Assembly: GCA_009779045.1 (NCBI GenBank)
Contig: WREZ01000015.1
Location: 1 to 12,451 of the forward strand
Origin: Candidatus Bathycorpusculum sp.
GTDB taxonomy: Archaea > Thermoproteota > Bathyarchaeia > Bathyarchaeales > Bathycorpusculaceae
DNA: 12,451 nt
Direction of reading: 5' to 3'
Positions 6,262-12,451 of this stretch are shown piece by piece. The notes under the pieces are model-generated. The model saw nothing but the letters and a program-made list of their open reading frames with translations. It did no database searches and was not told where the DNA came from. The position numbers and the translations under genes were made by a program. Position 1 is the first letter of the stretch. Each line of letters begins with the position of its first letter.

Positions 6262-7185
6262 TTATCTTAATTGAGAGAGGTAATTATACGCTTCAAGTGC
6301 TGCTGTTATACCTTGTCCTACGGCTGTACCAACTTGTTTAACTGGATGCGTTGTTACATCACCTGCAGCATAAATACCTGAAATGTTGGTTTCTTGTTTT
6401 AAATTAATTTTAATGTAGCCTGCAACATCGGTTTCTATTCCAGAGAGTTTTGCCACTGCACTATTAGGCACTTCACCTACTTGCACAAATATAGCATCAA
6501 CAGCAAATTCAGTTTTCTCACCAGTTACATTATTTTTCAAAGACAACAAACGCACTTGACGATCACCTTTAATTTCTTCAACCTCAGTATTCCAAAGCAC
6601 ATTAACATTAGCTTTTGAAGTAACATCTAAAACTAGTCTATGCTCAGCTCTAAAAGCGCCTCTACGATGAATAATAGTAACATTATTTGTTAAACCAGAA
6701 AGATACAAAGAAGTTGCACACGCAGAATTACCACCACCTACAACAACAACATTTTTACCCTTAAAAAAAGGTCCATCACAAACACCACAATAACTAACAC
6801 CTCTACCACGAAACTCTGCCTCACCTTTAACCCCGATAAACTTATGATGCGAACCAGTAGCAAAAATCACCACCTTACCCCGATAAACAGCATCACTAGT
6901 AGTTACAATCTTTGTGTCACCTTCAAACGTTAACCCAACAACAGACTCAAGCTCATGCAGCACCACACCAAAACCTTTACATTGAGACACCATTTTTTCA
7001 GATAAATCACGACCATTAATTTCAGCAAAACCAGGATAATTCTCCACTCGCGGCGCATCACTAATATTTCCGCCAGCCAACTTTTCATCAAGCACAAGAG
7101 TCTTTAAACCACTACGCACAGCATAAATCCCAGTAGCTAAACCAGCAGAACCAGCACCAACAACAATTACATCCCAACTTTCCAT
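6262..7185 (-). CDS. trxB: thioredoxin-disulfide reductase-like flavoprotein
   Basis: This cytosolic FAD enzyme passes electrons from a reduced nicotinamide cofactor through an active-site disulfide to thioredoxin-like partners. The 307-residue length is standard. The order is an FAD Rossmann motif GAGSAG at 10-15, the redox-active C-G-V-C-D at 133-137 (CATC is the commoner form), a second Rossmann motif GGGNSA at 150-155, the NADPH-phosphate motif HRRGAFR at 173-179, and the FAD-site end YAAGDV near 272-277. HRR..FR argues for NADPH use. The frame extends to a GTG at 7191. I chose the ATG at 7185 because a TATA-like box at 7208-7215 would start transcription near 7186, giving a leaderless message. 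No thioredoxin gene is adjacent, so the partner is unknown. The gene is divergent from the NMN adenylyltransferase gene. Confidence 0.92.
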   Translation of the reverse strand: MESWDVIVVGAGSAGLATGIYAVRSGLKTLVLDEKLAGGNISDAPRVENYPGFAEINGRDLSEKMVSQCKGFGVVLHELESVVGLTFEGDTKIVTTSDAVYRGKVVIFATGSHHKFIGVKGEAEFRGRGVSYCGVCDGPFFKGKNVVVVGGGNSACATSLYLSGLTNNVTIIHRRGAFRAEHRLVLDVTSKANVNVLWNTEVEEIKGDRQVRLLSLKNNVTGEKTEFAVDAIFVQVGEVPNSAVAKLSGIETDVAGYIKINLKQETNISGIYAAGDVTTHPVKQVGTAVGQGITAALEAYNYLSQLR

Positions 7186-7207
7186 AAACACTAACCAAAA
7201 AAAATAA

Positions 7208-7215
7208 TACTTAAA
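7208..7215 (-). promoter_or_regulatory. TATA-like box for trxB
   Basis: The minus strand reads TTTAAGTA, about 25 bases before the ATG at 7185, consistent with leaderless transcription. The 100-base divergent region also has AAAAAATATT on the plus strand at 7262-7271, a possible TATA box for the gene at 7290. Confidence 0.45.
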
Positions 7216-7289
7216 CGACTCTAAAGAAGCATTCGCCCAAATTCAAGCCATAAATTAACGCAAAAAATATTATTAGCGGGAGCAACTAG

Positions 7290-7832
7290 GTGAAGATGGT
7301 AATATCATTGATTAACCGCGGACTATACGTGGGCAGATTTCAGCCTTTTCATCTTGGCCATCTTTACGCCATAAAAGAAGTCTTAACAAAAGTAGACGAG
7401 TTAGTAATTGTCATTGGCAGCGCACAATATAGCCATAACCTAAAAAACCCCTTCACCGCAGGCGAACGCTTAACAATGATACGACACGCCCTACAAGACG
7501 CAAACGCAGACTTAAACAGAGTCTGGACCGTGCCTGTACCCGACGTACACCTACACATGCTTTGGGTTCCAGCTGTAGAAGGTTACACACCAAAATTTAA
7601 CAAACTATACTCTAATGAACCCCTAACACGACGCCTATTCATAGAATCAGGCTACACAGTTGAAAACATTAACCTTTTTGAACGTCAAACTTATTCATCC
7701 ACAGTTATACGTGAAAAAATGCTTAAAGACGAAAACTGGACAAACCTTGTCCCAAAAAGCGTTGCAGACTTTATAAACAAAATCGACGGAACAAACCGCC
7801 TTAGAGATCTAGTACGCACAGACAAAATCTAA
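7290..7832 (+). CDS. archaeal nicotinamide-nucleotide adenylyltransferase (NMNAT)
   Basis: The enzyme joins NMN and ATP to give NAD+ and pyrophosphate, the last shared step of NAD synthesis and salvage. It belongs to the nucleotidyltransferase alpha/beta phosphodiesterase superfamily. GRFQPFHLGH at residues 15-24 contains the HxGH ATP site, NPFTAGER lies at 53-60, and YSSTVIREKM at 135-144 is the second ATP motif. Its 180 residues match archaeal NMNATs. Homologues usually begin only a few residues before the GRFQPFH strand, so the first codons are uncertain: GTG at 7290 has GGGAG about 7 bases upstream, while ATG at 7296 and TTG at 7308 are alternatives. This is the only complete plus-strand gene here; it shares a divergent promoter region with trxB and converges on truD. 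Confidence 0.93.
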   Translation: MKMVISLINRGLYVGRFQPFHLGHLYAIKEVLTKVDELVIVIGSAQYSHNLKNPFTAGERLTMIRHALQDANADLNRVWTVPVPDVHLHMLWVPAVEGYTPKFNKLYSNEPLTRRLFIESGYTVENINLFERQTYSSTVIREKMLKDENWTNLVPKSVADFINKIDGTNRLRDLVRTDKI

Positions 7833-7834
7833 CA

Positions 7835-7889
7835 ATTTTTACACAAAACCAAAAAAACACAAAAACAAAAAGGTGTCAAACGGTTTTTT
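7835..7889. terminator. bidirectional T-rich terminator region between NMNAT and truD
   Basis: The two genes converge here. The minus strand carries T runs at about 7841-7872 that would end truD transcription, and the plus strand carries T runs at 7836-7840 and 7883-7888 that could end NMNAT transcription. No stem-loop is visible. Confidence 0.45.
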
Positions 7890-7899
7890 CACTAAACAA

Positions 7900-9273
7900 T
7901 CAGAAGCCAGCATCAATGAGGTTCTGAGGCTTAATAATTTCTCGCAACAACACCGTTGCATAACATCCACGAAGTAACATGAACTCTAACGAAATTGATA
8001 ACCCATTGGTATTTTCAAAGATGCTAAGCAACTGAAAGTTTTTAACAGGTGTTAATACCGTTCGTAAACTACCTTTACCACCCATTTTTGAGTTAACAGT
8101 AACACGAAAATCGTTTAGGTTCACACCCTCTTGTTGTAAAACGTGTTGTTCTAACTCACCCATGATACCACTTGAAAGTTTTTGCTTAAACCCAACAATG
8201 GGTAACGCAAGACGCATTCTGCCTGTAGATATAGCTTCGTTTGCTCTATCTTGGTTTTGCGTGGTTACTGTTTGAGACATATTTACCATTGGCAATCCAG
8301 TACGTTCAACTCCTACTATGAAATCACCAACTTCAGCCTTGTTTAGAGGTAAACCAGCTTTGACGCGTTCACTTAAGAAACGATTAAACAAGTATGACTG
8401 ATAAGCTTGGACAAATAGAGCCTGTAATTTTAGCGGTAAAACATTAAAAGCCTTAACAAAATCGTTTGGGTGCTCGTTTAAATATTTTAACATTAGACGC
8501 TCATAACGTAGTTGTTTAGGGTAATGTTCTAGGGCGGTTTTAAAATCATGTGTTTGTTGAAGTTCTGTACGGGCTTGCCTTGATTCAGGGTGTTCGTCTG
8601 GGCTGGGTTTTGCAAGAAATAGTAGAGCTGCTTGTTCAAAGTTGCCTTCAAGAATCGCTTTGCCAACAAAATGAGTTATGGGACGTGTGGTACCGAAACG
8701 TTGATGCCCATAAAAATTGGGAATGCCGCCTAATTTGGTAATTTCGTTTATAGTTTGGTTTACTTGTTCATGAACTATCGCTTGGTTTTGAGTTATGTTT
8801 GTAATTTTTATTTTAAAATGATTTCCTAAAAGGTAAAAAACTGATAAGGGATTACGCAGATACCCTATGGGTCTTATTTGGACACCTTTTAAATTTACGT
8901 TAGCTATATCTTCTATTGTTAGGTTTTCAATTGTGACATATTGTGCGGTAATTGCTTTTGCATCTTTTATTCCAGCAATTTGAAGACTATTTTGCTCTAA
9001 GCCTAATTGTATAGCAACATTTTTTGTTGCTAAAAAATTATCCCAGTTTTGTTTAACTAAAACACAGATCAAATGCCTTTGTTGCTCCAATGTCGCACCC
9101 AACGCTTGAACCTCCATTTTTGGAGGAATAATATGTGCTTTTGAGCTATCGACTAGAACTTCTTCCACTTGAAAATCTTCAGTTACACTTCGAATTTTAC
9201 CACCTATACCATTAGGTTTAGTTGCGTAGACTTCTATACCAAGTAAACGATCAATTTCAGGTGTAATCTGCAA
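7900..9273 (-). CDS. truD: tRNA pseudouridine synthase TruD
   Basis: TruD isomerises a uridine in tRNA (position 13 in bacteria; archaeal and eukaryotic Pus7-type members have related targets). The 457-residue length fits archaeal TruD with its inserted domain. Conserved parts are EDFQVEE at 32-38, the catalytic segment GIKDAKAITAQ at 101-111 with nucleophile Asp104, and NFYGHQRFG at 186-194, a TruD signature. The C-terminal RGCYATVLLREI forms the end of the catalytic fold. The start is a TTG at 9273 with AGGTGA 10 bases upstream; that site overlaps the stop codon of pth2 (TAG at 9288-9290), with only 14 bases between the genes. Coupling with pth2 is therefore strongly suggested. The pth2-truD arrangement is frequent in archaea. 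Confidence 0.95.
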   Translation of the reverse strand: MQITPEIDRLLGIEVYATKPNGIGGKIRSVTEDFQVEEVLVDSSKAHIIPPKMEVQALGATLEQQRHLICVLVKQNWDNFLATKNVAIQLGLEQNSLQIAGIKDAKAITAQYVTIENLTIEDIANVNLKGVQIRPIGYLRNPLSVFYLLGNHFKIKITNITQNQAIVHEQVNQTINEITKLGGIPNFYGHQRFGTTRPITHFVGKAILEGNFEQAALLFLAKPSPDEHPESRQARTELQQTHDFKTALEHYPKQLRYERLMLKYLNEHPNDFVKAFNVLPLKLQALFVQAYQSYLFNRFLSERVKAGLPLNKAEVGDFIVGVERTGLPMVNMSQTVTTQNQDRANEAISTGRMRLALPIVGFKQKLSSGIMGELEQHVLQQEGVNLNDFRVTVNSKMGGKGSLRTVLTPVKNFQLLSIFENTNGLSISLEFMLLRGCYATVLLREIIKPQNLIDAGF

Positions 9274-9282
9274 AGGGCAATG

Positions 9283-9288
9283 ATCACC
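9283..9288 (-). promoter_or_regulatory. ribosome-binding site for truD overlapping the pth2 stop
   Basis: AGGTGA on the minus strand begins inside the pth2 TAG stop codon. It supports the unusual TTG start at 9273 and points to translation of truD by ribosomes finishing pth2. Confidence 0.65.
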
Positions 9289-9650
9289 TATAAGAGCTTA
9301 AGTCTACCTGTCACGCGGTCAATCATGGCAGCTGGTGCGGGACCTATACCAAGACAGGTTACTGAACCTTCAGGAATCTCTGTTAGACCTCTATCTACAA
9401 TTAGAGCATGTGGAAGCCCAAAATCATCTGCCGCTTCCTCTAACTCGCTGAGCTCCTTTTCGCTTGAAACTTTTAAGGCAACCTTTTTTTGCCCCTCATA
9501 TAACCAAGCTTCCCACCATTTCTTATGACGTGTATAAGCTTCTTGGGCTGCTGAAACCGCCGCGTGCCCAGCCTGCGCCGCGATTTTACCTTTACTCATC
9601 TGTAAATCACTACGAAAAACTATAACCTGTTTATACTCAAATTCGCCCAA
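9288..9650 (-). CDS. pth2: peptidyl-tRNA hydrolase, Pth2 type
   Basis: Pth2 releases tRNA from prematurely dropped peptidyl-tRNAs; it is the archaeal/eukaryotic enzyme, unrelated to bacterial Pth. The 120-residue length is typical. The active-site block RSDLQMSKGKIAAQAGHA at residues 13-30 is intact, with Asp15, Lys20 and His29, and the family's GIGPAPAAMID segment is near the C-terminus. The start is a TTG at 9650, supported by AAGGTGA 9 bases upstream. The ATG at 9654 is out of frame and closes after a few codons. The gene lies 39 bases after the geranylgeranyl reductase homologue and 14 bases before truD, so all three may share one message. Confidence 0.95.
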   Translation of the reverse strand: MGEFEYKQVIVFRSDLQMSKGKIAAQAGHAAVSAAQEAYTRHKKWWEAWLYEGQKKVALKVSSEKELSELEEAADDFGLPHALIVDRGLTEIPEGSVTCLGIGPAPAAMIDRVTGRLKLL

Positions 9651-9689
9651 TGCATTTCGTCACCTTGCTAAACTGTACACTTCAATGTT

Positions 9690-10910
9690 TTAAGGGTTTG
9701 CAAACAAATAAAGCAACCCAAAATACCCAAGCGCCACAAACACCGCAGGCTTAGTTACAACCTGCATTAACATTCTACCCTGATAATCAATCTCCTCCAC
9801 ACCGCTTAAAGCTCTACCCACACCAAAACGATCACAAAAACGCAAAACAGAACTCCAACGATTATCCGAAAGAGAATCTAAAAACCGTCTAAGACGCAAC
9901 ATAAAAGAGATATCAAAACTTAGAGCATCATCACAACGCTTCTGATAAACACTAAGAGACTTAGCTGAAACATCACCTAACTCAAGAGCAGACTTAACAA
10001 CATTAGCAGCAATCTCACCACAAGTCAAACCAAAAATAACACCACCCCCCGTCGTAGGCTTAACTTGTGAAGCAACATCACCTACAGCCAAAAACCCATT
10101 ATCATACACCCTATTAATTGAACCTGCCAAAGGAATAGCATGATAATTAATTTTAACAATTTTTGCACCCTTAACTTGCCTTTTCACTACAGGGTGCTTA
10201 GTCATAAGATAATTGAGATAACTTTGAGGATTTCCGTGTTTTGTTGCTAAACCAAGTTTTGCAGACCCATCTGGACGGGGAATAAGCCAACCATAAAAAC
10301 CAGGCGCACTACTACCCATGTAAACCTCAACTGCATGAGGTTCAACATCATGAACTTGGTTAATTTCTGTTTCAACGGCATAAACTAATCCTTTTCCTTC
10401 AATCCCCCTAAGTTTAGTTTGACGGAGCAATCTTGAGCTTATGCCTTCGGCGTCAATAGTAATTTTAGAGGAAACGGAGGTGTGGTTTTTTAGGTTTACT
10501 CCTTTGACATAATGGTTTTCAATTCGTAACGACTGAACTGGATGATCTAGGTGGAAAGTGGCTCCTGCTTGTTGTGCTTGCTTGGCTATGTATTGGTCGA
10601 ATTTTGTTCTATTTAGGGTGCAAGTTACAGGTTTTTTGAGTTGAATTGAGAATTTGGTTCCTGTTGGTGAGTAAAAGTTGGCGGCGTTGAAGGTGTTTTC
10701 TATTATGTTTTTTGGGAGGGGGTAGTATCCTAGTTTTTTTAGACTGTGAATACTTATGTGGCCTGCACAGTGTGTGGGTAGTCCCACTTCTGTGTGTTCT
10801 TCATAAACGTCTGTTTTTATGCCTAACTTTGCTAAACATAGTGCTGTATAGGAGCCTGCTGGTCCTGCACCTATGATAGCGGCATCTGTCTGTTGATATG
10901 GCTGTTGCAT
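9690..10910 (-). CDS. geranylgeranyl reductase-family FAD-dependent oxidoreductase
   Basis: The family saturates isoprenoid double bonds, in archaea those of the geranylgeranyl chains of membrane ether lipids. The 406-residue protein has the FAD Rossmann motif GAGPAGS at 14-20, the family's THCAGHIS segment with Cys48 near the flavin, IDAEG at 152-156, and the long FAD motif GDVASQVKPTTGGG at 277-290, which is diagnostic of the geranylgeranyl reductase branch. A hydrophobic stretch at about 388-404 before the last residues may anchor it to the membrane, fitting a lipid substrate. The ATG at 10910 has no ribosome-binding site; a TATA-like box about 25 bases upstream suggests a leaderless message. 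The exact substrate (archaeal lipid, quinone side chain or another polyprenoid) cannot be decided from sequence alone. Confidence 0.88.
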   Translation of the reverse strand: MQQPYQQTDAAIIGAGPAGSYTALCLAKLGIKTDVYEEHTEVGLPTHCAGHISIHSLKKLGYYPLPKNIIENTFNAANFYSPTGTKFSIQLKKPVTCTLNRTKFDQYIAKQAQQAGATFHLDHPVQSLRIENHYVKGVNLKNHTSVSSKITIDAEGISSRLLRQTKLRGIEGKGLVYAVETEINQVHDVEPHAVEVYMGSSAPGFYGWLIPRPDGSAKLGLATKHGNPQSYLNYLMTKHPVVKRQVKGAKIVKINYHAIPLAGSINRVYDNGFLAVGDVASQVKPTTGGGVIFGLTCGEIAANVVKSALELGDVSAKSLSVYQKRCDDALSFDISFMLRLRRFLDSLSDNRWSSVLRFCDRFGVGRALSGVEEIDYQGRMLMQVVTKPAVFVALGYFGLLYLFANP

Positions 10911-10929
10911 TATAACTATTGTATGTTAT

Positions 10930-10940
10930 TTTATTAAAAA
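10930..10940 (-). promoter_or_regulatory. TATA-like box for the geranylgeranyl reductase gene
   Basis: The minus strand reads TTTTTAATAAA, centred about 25 bases before the ATG at 10910, which predicts a leaderless transcript. The T run on its upstream side may also end transcription of the preceding small gene. Confidence 0.45.
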
Positions 10941-10956
10941 AGGAATCGAAAAAAGT

Positions 10957-11214
10957 TTAATAGAGTGTGGGGGACATGAGGATTTTTGAGGCTATTTCAA
11001 GTGTTTTTGATTCATGGTTTATGGCGGCGCGTTGTATGTTTTCGACCACGGGTTGGAATAGTTTTCCTACAAGTTTGCTGGTTAATTCGCTTACAATTTT
11101 TTTCTGGGTTTCGTCTATGGTGCCCAGTCTTTTTAGGGCTTCGGCGAGTTCTTTTTGACGGTTTTCTTCGGCTCGGGAGAGTAGATCAAATACAAGCTCA
11201 GTTACATCTTCCAA
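10957..11214 (-). CDS. stand-alone protein resembling the glutamyl-tRNA reductase dimerisation domain
   Basis: This 85-residue, mostly helical protein looks like the C-terminal dimerisation domain of glutamyl-tRNA reductase (HemA, GlutR). The match covers a long N-terminal helix (about 3-30, with KELAEALKRLG), a short break, then QKKIVSELTSKLVGKLFQPV and ENIQRAA, which follow the HemA pattern of ALRKLG, then a VN-KLLHPP-like turn, then a helix. Complete HemA is about 400 residues with an N-terminal catalytic and a NAD(P)H domain; neither is here, and the preceding gene is unrelated. There is an in-frame stop (TAG) just upstream, so it is not simply a mis-started longer frame. The TTG at 11214 has GAGG about 9 bases before it. 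It follows the regulator gene by 19 bases, implying one message. It could be a real dimerisation module or a remnant of hemA; its function is unknown. Confidence 0.65.
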   Translation of the reverse strand: MEDVTELVFDLLSRAEENRQKELAEALKRLGTIDETQKKIVSELTSKLVGKLFQPVVENIQRAAINHESKTLEIASKILMSPTLY

Positions 11215-11233
11215 TTTTTTGCGCCTCTATTTT

Positions 11234-12220
11234 TTAGGGTAAGAGAGAGTTTGTTGAGTAAATTCTCTGTGTGGGTTGTTGTGCTATGCATTCAGTGAAA
11301 TTCCATGTTTCGTCTATTTTCTGCACTATGTTATGGAGGATAATGGCTATTTTTTGTCCATTACTATTTAGGCTATATGTTATAGGTATGTTTCTTGTGA
11401 AAACAAGTTTTTTGCCTTTCAAATGTCGTATGTGGTTATATGTTCGGCGTTGTGAGAGCTCTACATGTTTTGCCAGTTTATCAATACCTATACCTTCGTT
11501 AGGTATTGCTTGGTAAACTTTCGTTTCTGAATCGGTTAATTCTTCAAGTGTAGGATCTCGTTTTGACTTATGGAAGAAGATATAGTTTCGATCTGTGGGG
11601 AGGTTGATTAAATTTGATGCTGCTAAGCGTTTGAGTACACGAGAGGCAATTATAGGTGAGATGACTTGTTGGATTTCTTGACGAGATTTTGGTCCTAAGA
11701 GTAACAATTGGAGAAGGGTCTCCTCATAGCATTCAGATTGAGAGGGTAGTTTCTGTATGAAATCGTCAAAACCGTCAAGTAAGTCATTTATGCAAATGCC
11801 AAACAGAGTTGCATTGTACTTACCTATGGACTCTGTTACTAACCCCATAGTTATTAGAGGCTGTATATAGTCATCACTTATAGAGTATTGACTGTGGGAA
11901 ATATTGGCGTTTTTGAGTTCTTGTTGAATTTTGGTAAGGGTGCATTTGCCGTTTGTGATCATTTGAAAAACACGGAGTCTTGTCTGGTTTTTAAGGACAT
12001 TAAAGAAGTCTATTGTATAGTTAGGGTTGTCCATAATGTTTCTAAGGCTTCTTAACTCGTTTTTTAGTTTGTAAAATCGACATAAACTAATGCATTGTAT
12101 TGGTGTAATTGGGGTACAGTGTTTGCACATGTCCTCAAGGTTTTTAAGGTTATCAGACGCCTCTTGACGGTTTTGGGTTTTTGGTGATAACAAGTTAACA
12201 ACCACGTGTATATCCCCCAT
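11234..12220 (-). CDS. probable transcriptional regulator, three winged-helix segments and N-terminal Cys cluster
   Basis: The 328-residue protein has an N-terminal cluster C32-x2-C35-x7-C43-x3-C47, followed by a charged helix (YKLKNELRSLRN, 50-61). Three helix-turn-helix/winged-helix-like segments follow: residues about 70-145 (FFNVLKNQTRLRVFQMI, of ArsR-like look), about 165-215 (LLLLGPKSRQEIQQVI), and about 228-290 (LTDSETKVYQAIPNEGIGIDKLAKHV, then a recognition-like helix RRTYNHIRHL). The layout suggests a DNA-binding regulator with a metal- or redox-responsive N-terminus; similar Cys-plus-KNEL segments occur in regulators of methanogens and relatives as far as I recall, but no specific name is secure. 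The ATG at 12220 has no ribosome-binding site and may be leaderless; the ATG at 12130, just before the Cys cluster, is an alternative start. It precedes the GlutR-domain-like gene by 19 bases. Confidence 0.75.
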   Translation of the reverse strand: MGDIHVVVNLLSPKTQNRQEASDNLKNLEDMCKHCTPITPIQCISLCRFYKLKNELRSLRNIMDNPNYTIDFFNVLKNQTRLRVFQMITNGKCTLTKIQQELKNANISHSQYSISDDYIQPLITMGLVTESIGKYNATLFGICINDLLDGFDDFIQKLPSQSECYEETLLQLLLLGPKSRQEIQQVISPIIASRVLKRLAASNLINLPTDRNYIFFHKSKRDPTLEELTDSETKVYQAIPNEGIGIDKLAKHVELSQRRTYNHIRHLKGKKLVFTRNIPITYSLNSNGQKIAIILHNIVQKIDETWNFTECIAQQPTQRIYSTNSLLP

Positions 12221-12365
12221 TAAGTGTTAAATTTTTACTAACAATAGAATTATTTGTCAGACTAAGCCATGCTGAGAGAGAAACTGAGATGGAGCCCGAT
12301 ACATACATTTTTCTCATCAAACATTCCCAAAATATCAGCCACAGAAAGGTGTAAAAAGCGTTTTC

Positions 12366-12405
12366 GTAAAGAAACATTGACGAAGCTAAGTCAAGGTTTC
12401 TTTAC
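12366..12405. repeat. long inverted repeat, 16-base arms with one mismatch
   Basis: The arm at 12366-12381 (GTAAAGAAACATTGAC) is the reverse complement of the arm at 12390-12405 except for one A/G mispair, with an 8-base loop. Pairing resumes for three further T-A pairs outside a single mismatch (12362-12364 with 12407-12409). It lies about 145 bases upstream of the regulator gene. It may be a terminator or structured RNA of an off-window gene, an operator, or a mobile-element end. Confidence 0.85.
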
Positions 12406-12451
12406 TAAAGCATAAACTCTAAACAGGGATGGAAAATACATTAAAACTATA

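Noticed and set aside
12195..12377. A 60-codon minus-strand frame with a hydrophobic N-terminal half, overlapping the start of the regulator gene.
   Set aside because: It begins inside the long inverted repeat, has no visible ribosome-binding site, overlaps the regulator start in another frame and resembles no known family. Chance is more likely.

Overview
The window is a compact, AT-rich piece of an archaeal chromosome. The information-processing genes are archaeal or archaeal-eukaryotic in type: a two-ring CDC48/VAT AAA ATPase, ribosomal protein uS15 of the long archaeal form, a RecJ-like DHH phosphoesterase overlapping the KEOPS subunit Pcc1, Pth2-type peptidyl-tRNA hydrolase, TruD, an archaeal NMN adenylyltransferase and a geranylgeranyl-reductase-family flavoprotein that would act on archaeal lipids. 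Promoters look archaeal: TATA-like boxes lie about 25 bases before inferred transcript starts, several transcripts look leaderless, and 3' ends carry T-rich tracts instead of hairpins. TTG and GTG starts are frequent. I favour a TACK-type archaeon such as a Bathyarchaeia relative, but this assignment is inference; no rRNA or tRNA gene is present to test it.

Layout. Positions 1-333 hold the 3' end of a plus-strand gene, probably for a beta-rich secreted or surface protein. Everything else is on the minus strand except the NMN adenylyltransferase at 7290-7832. Read in the direction of transcription from the right edge, the minus-strand units are: (a) a three-winged-helix regulator with an N-terminal four-cysteine cluster, followed 19 bases later by a small protein resembling the isolated C-terminal dimerisation domain of glutamyl-tRNA reductase; (b) the geranylgeranyl reductase homologue, then Pth2 and TruD, with the TruD ribosome-binding site overlapping the Pth2 stop; (c) a thioredoxin-reductase-like flavoprotein, divergent from the NMN adenylyltransferase; (d) uS15, the DHH phosphoesterase, Pcc1, and a small CooT-like protein; (e) CDC48 followed by a 76-residue basic protein; (f) a single-domain GIY-YIG protein.

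How the genes fit together. Unit (d) combines ribosome, DNA replication/repair and t6A tRNA modification. Unit (b) combines lipid saturation, recycling of peptidyl-tRNA and tRNA pseudouridylation. Most of this is ordinary archaeal housekeeping. The parts that stand out are the pair in unit (a), a 48-base perfect repeat inside the CDC48 gene at the two Walker A regions, a near-perfect 16-base inverted repeat at 12366-12405, and an inverted repeat in the uS15 promoter/leader. No CRISPR array, insertion sequence, prophage or clear defence system is visible. No gene-free stretch exceeds about 230 bases.
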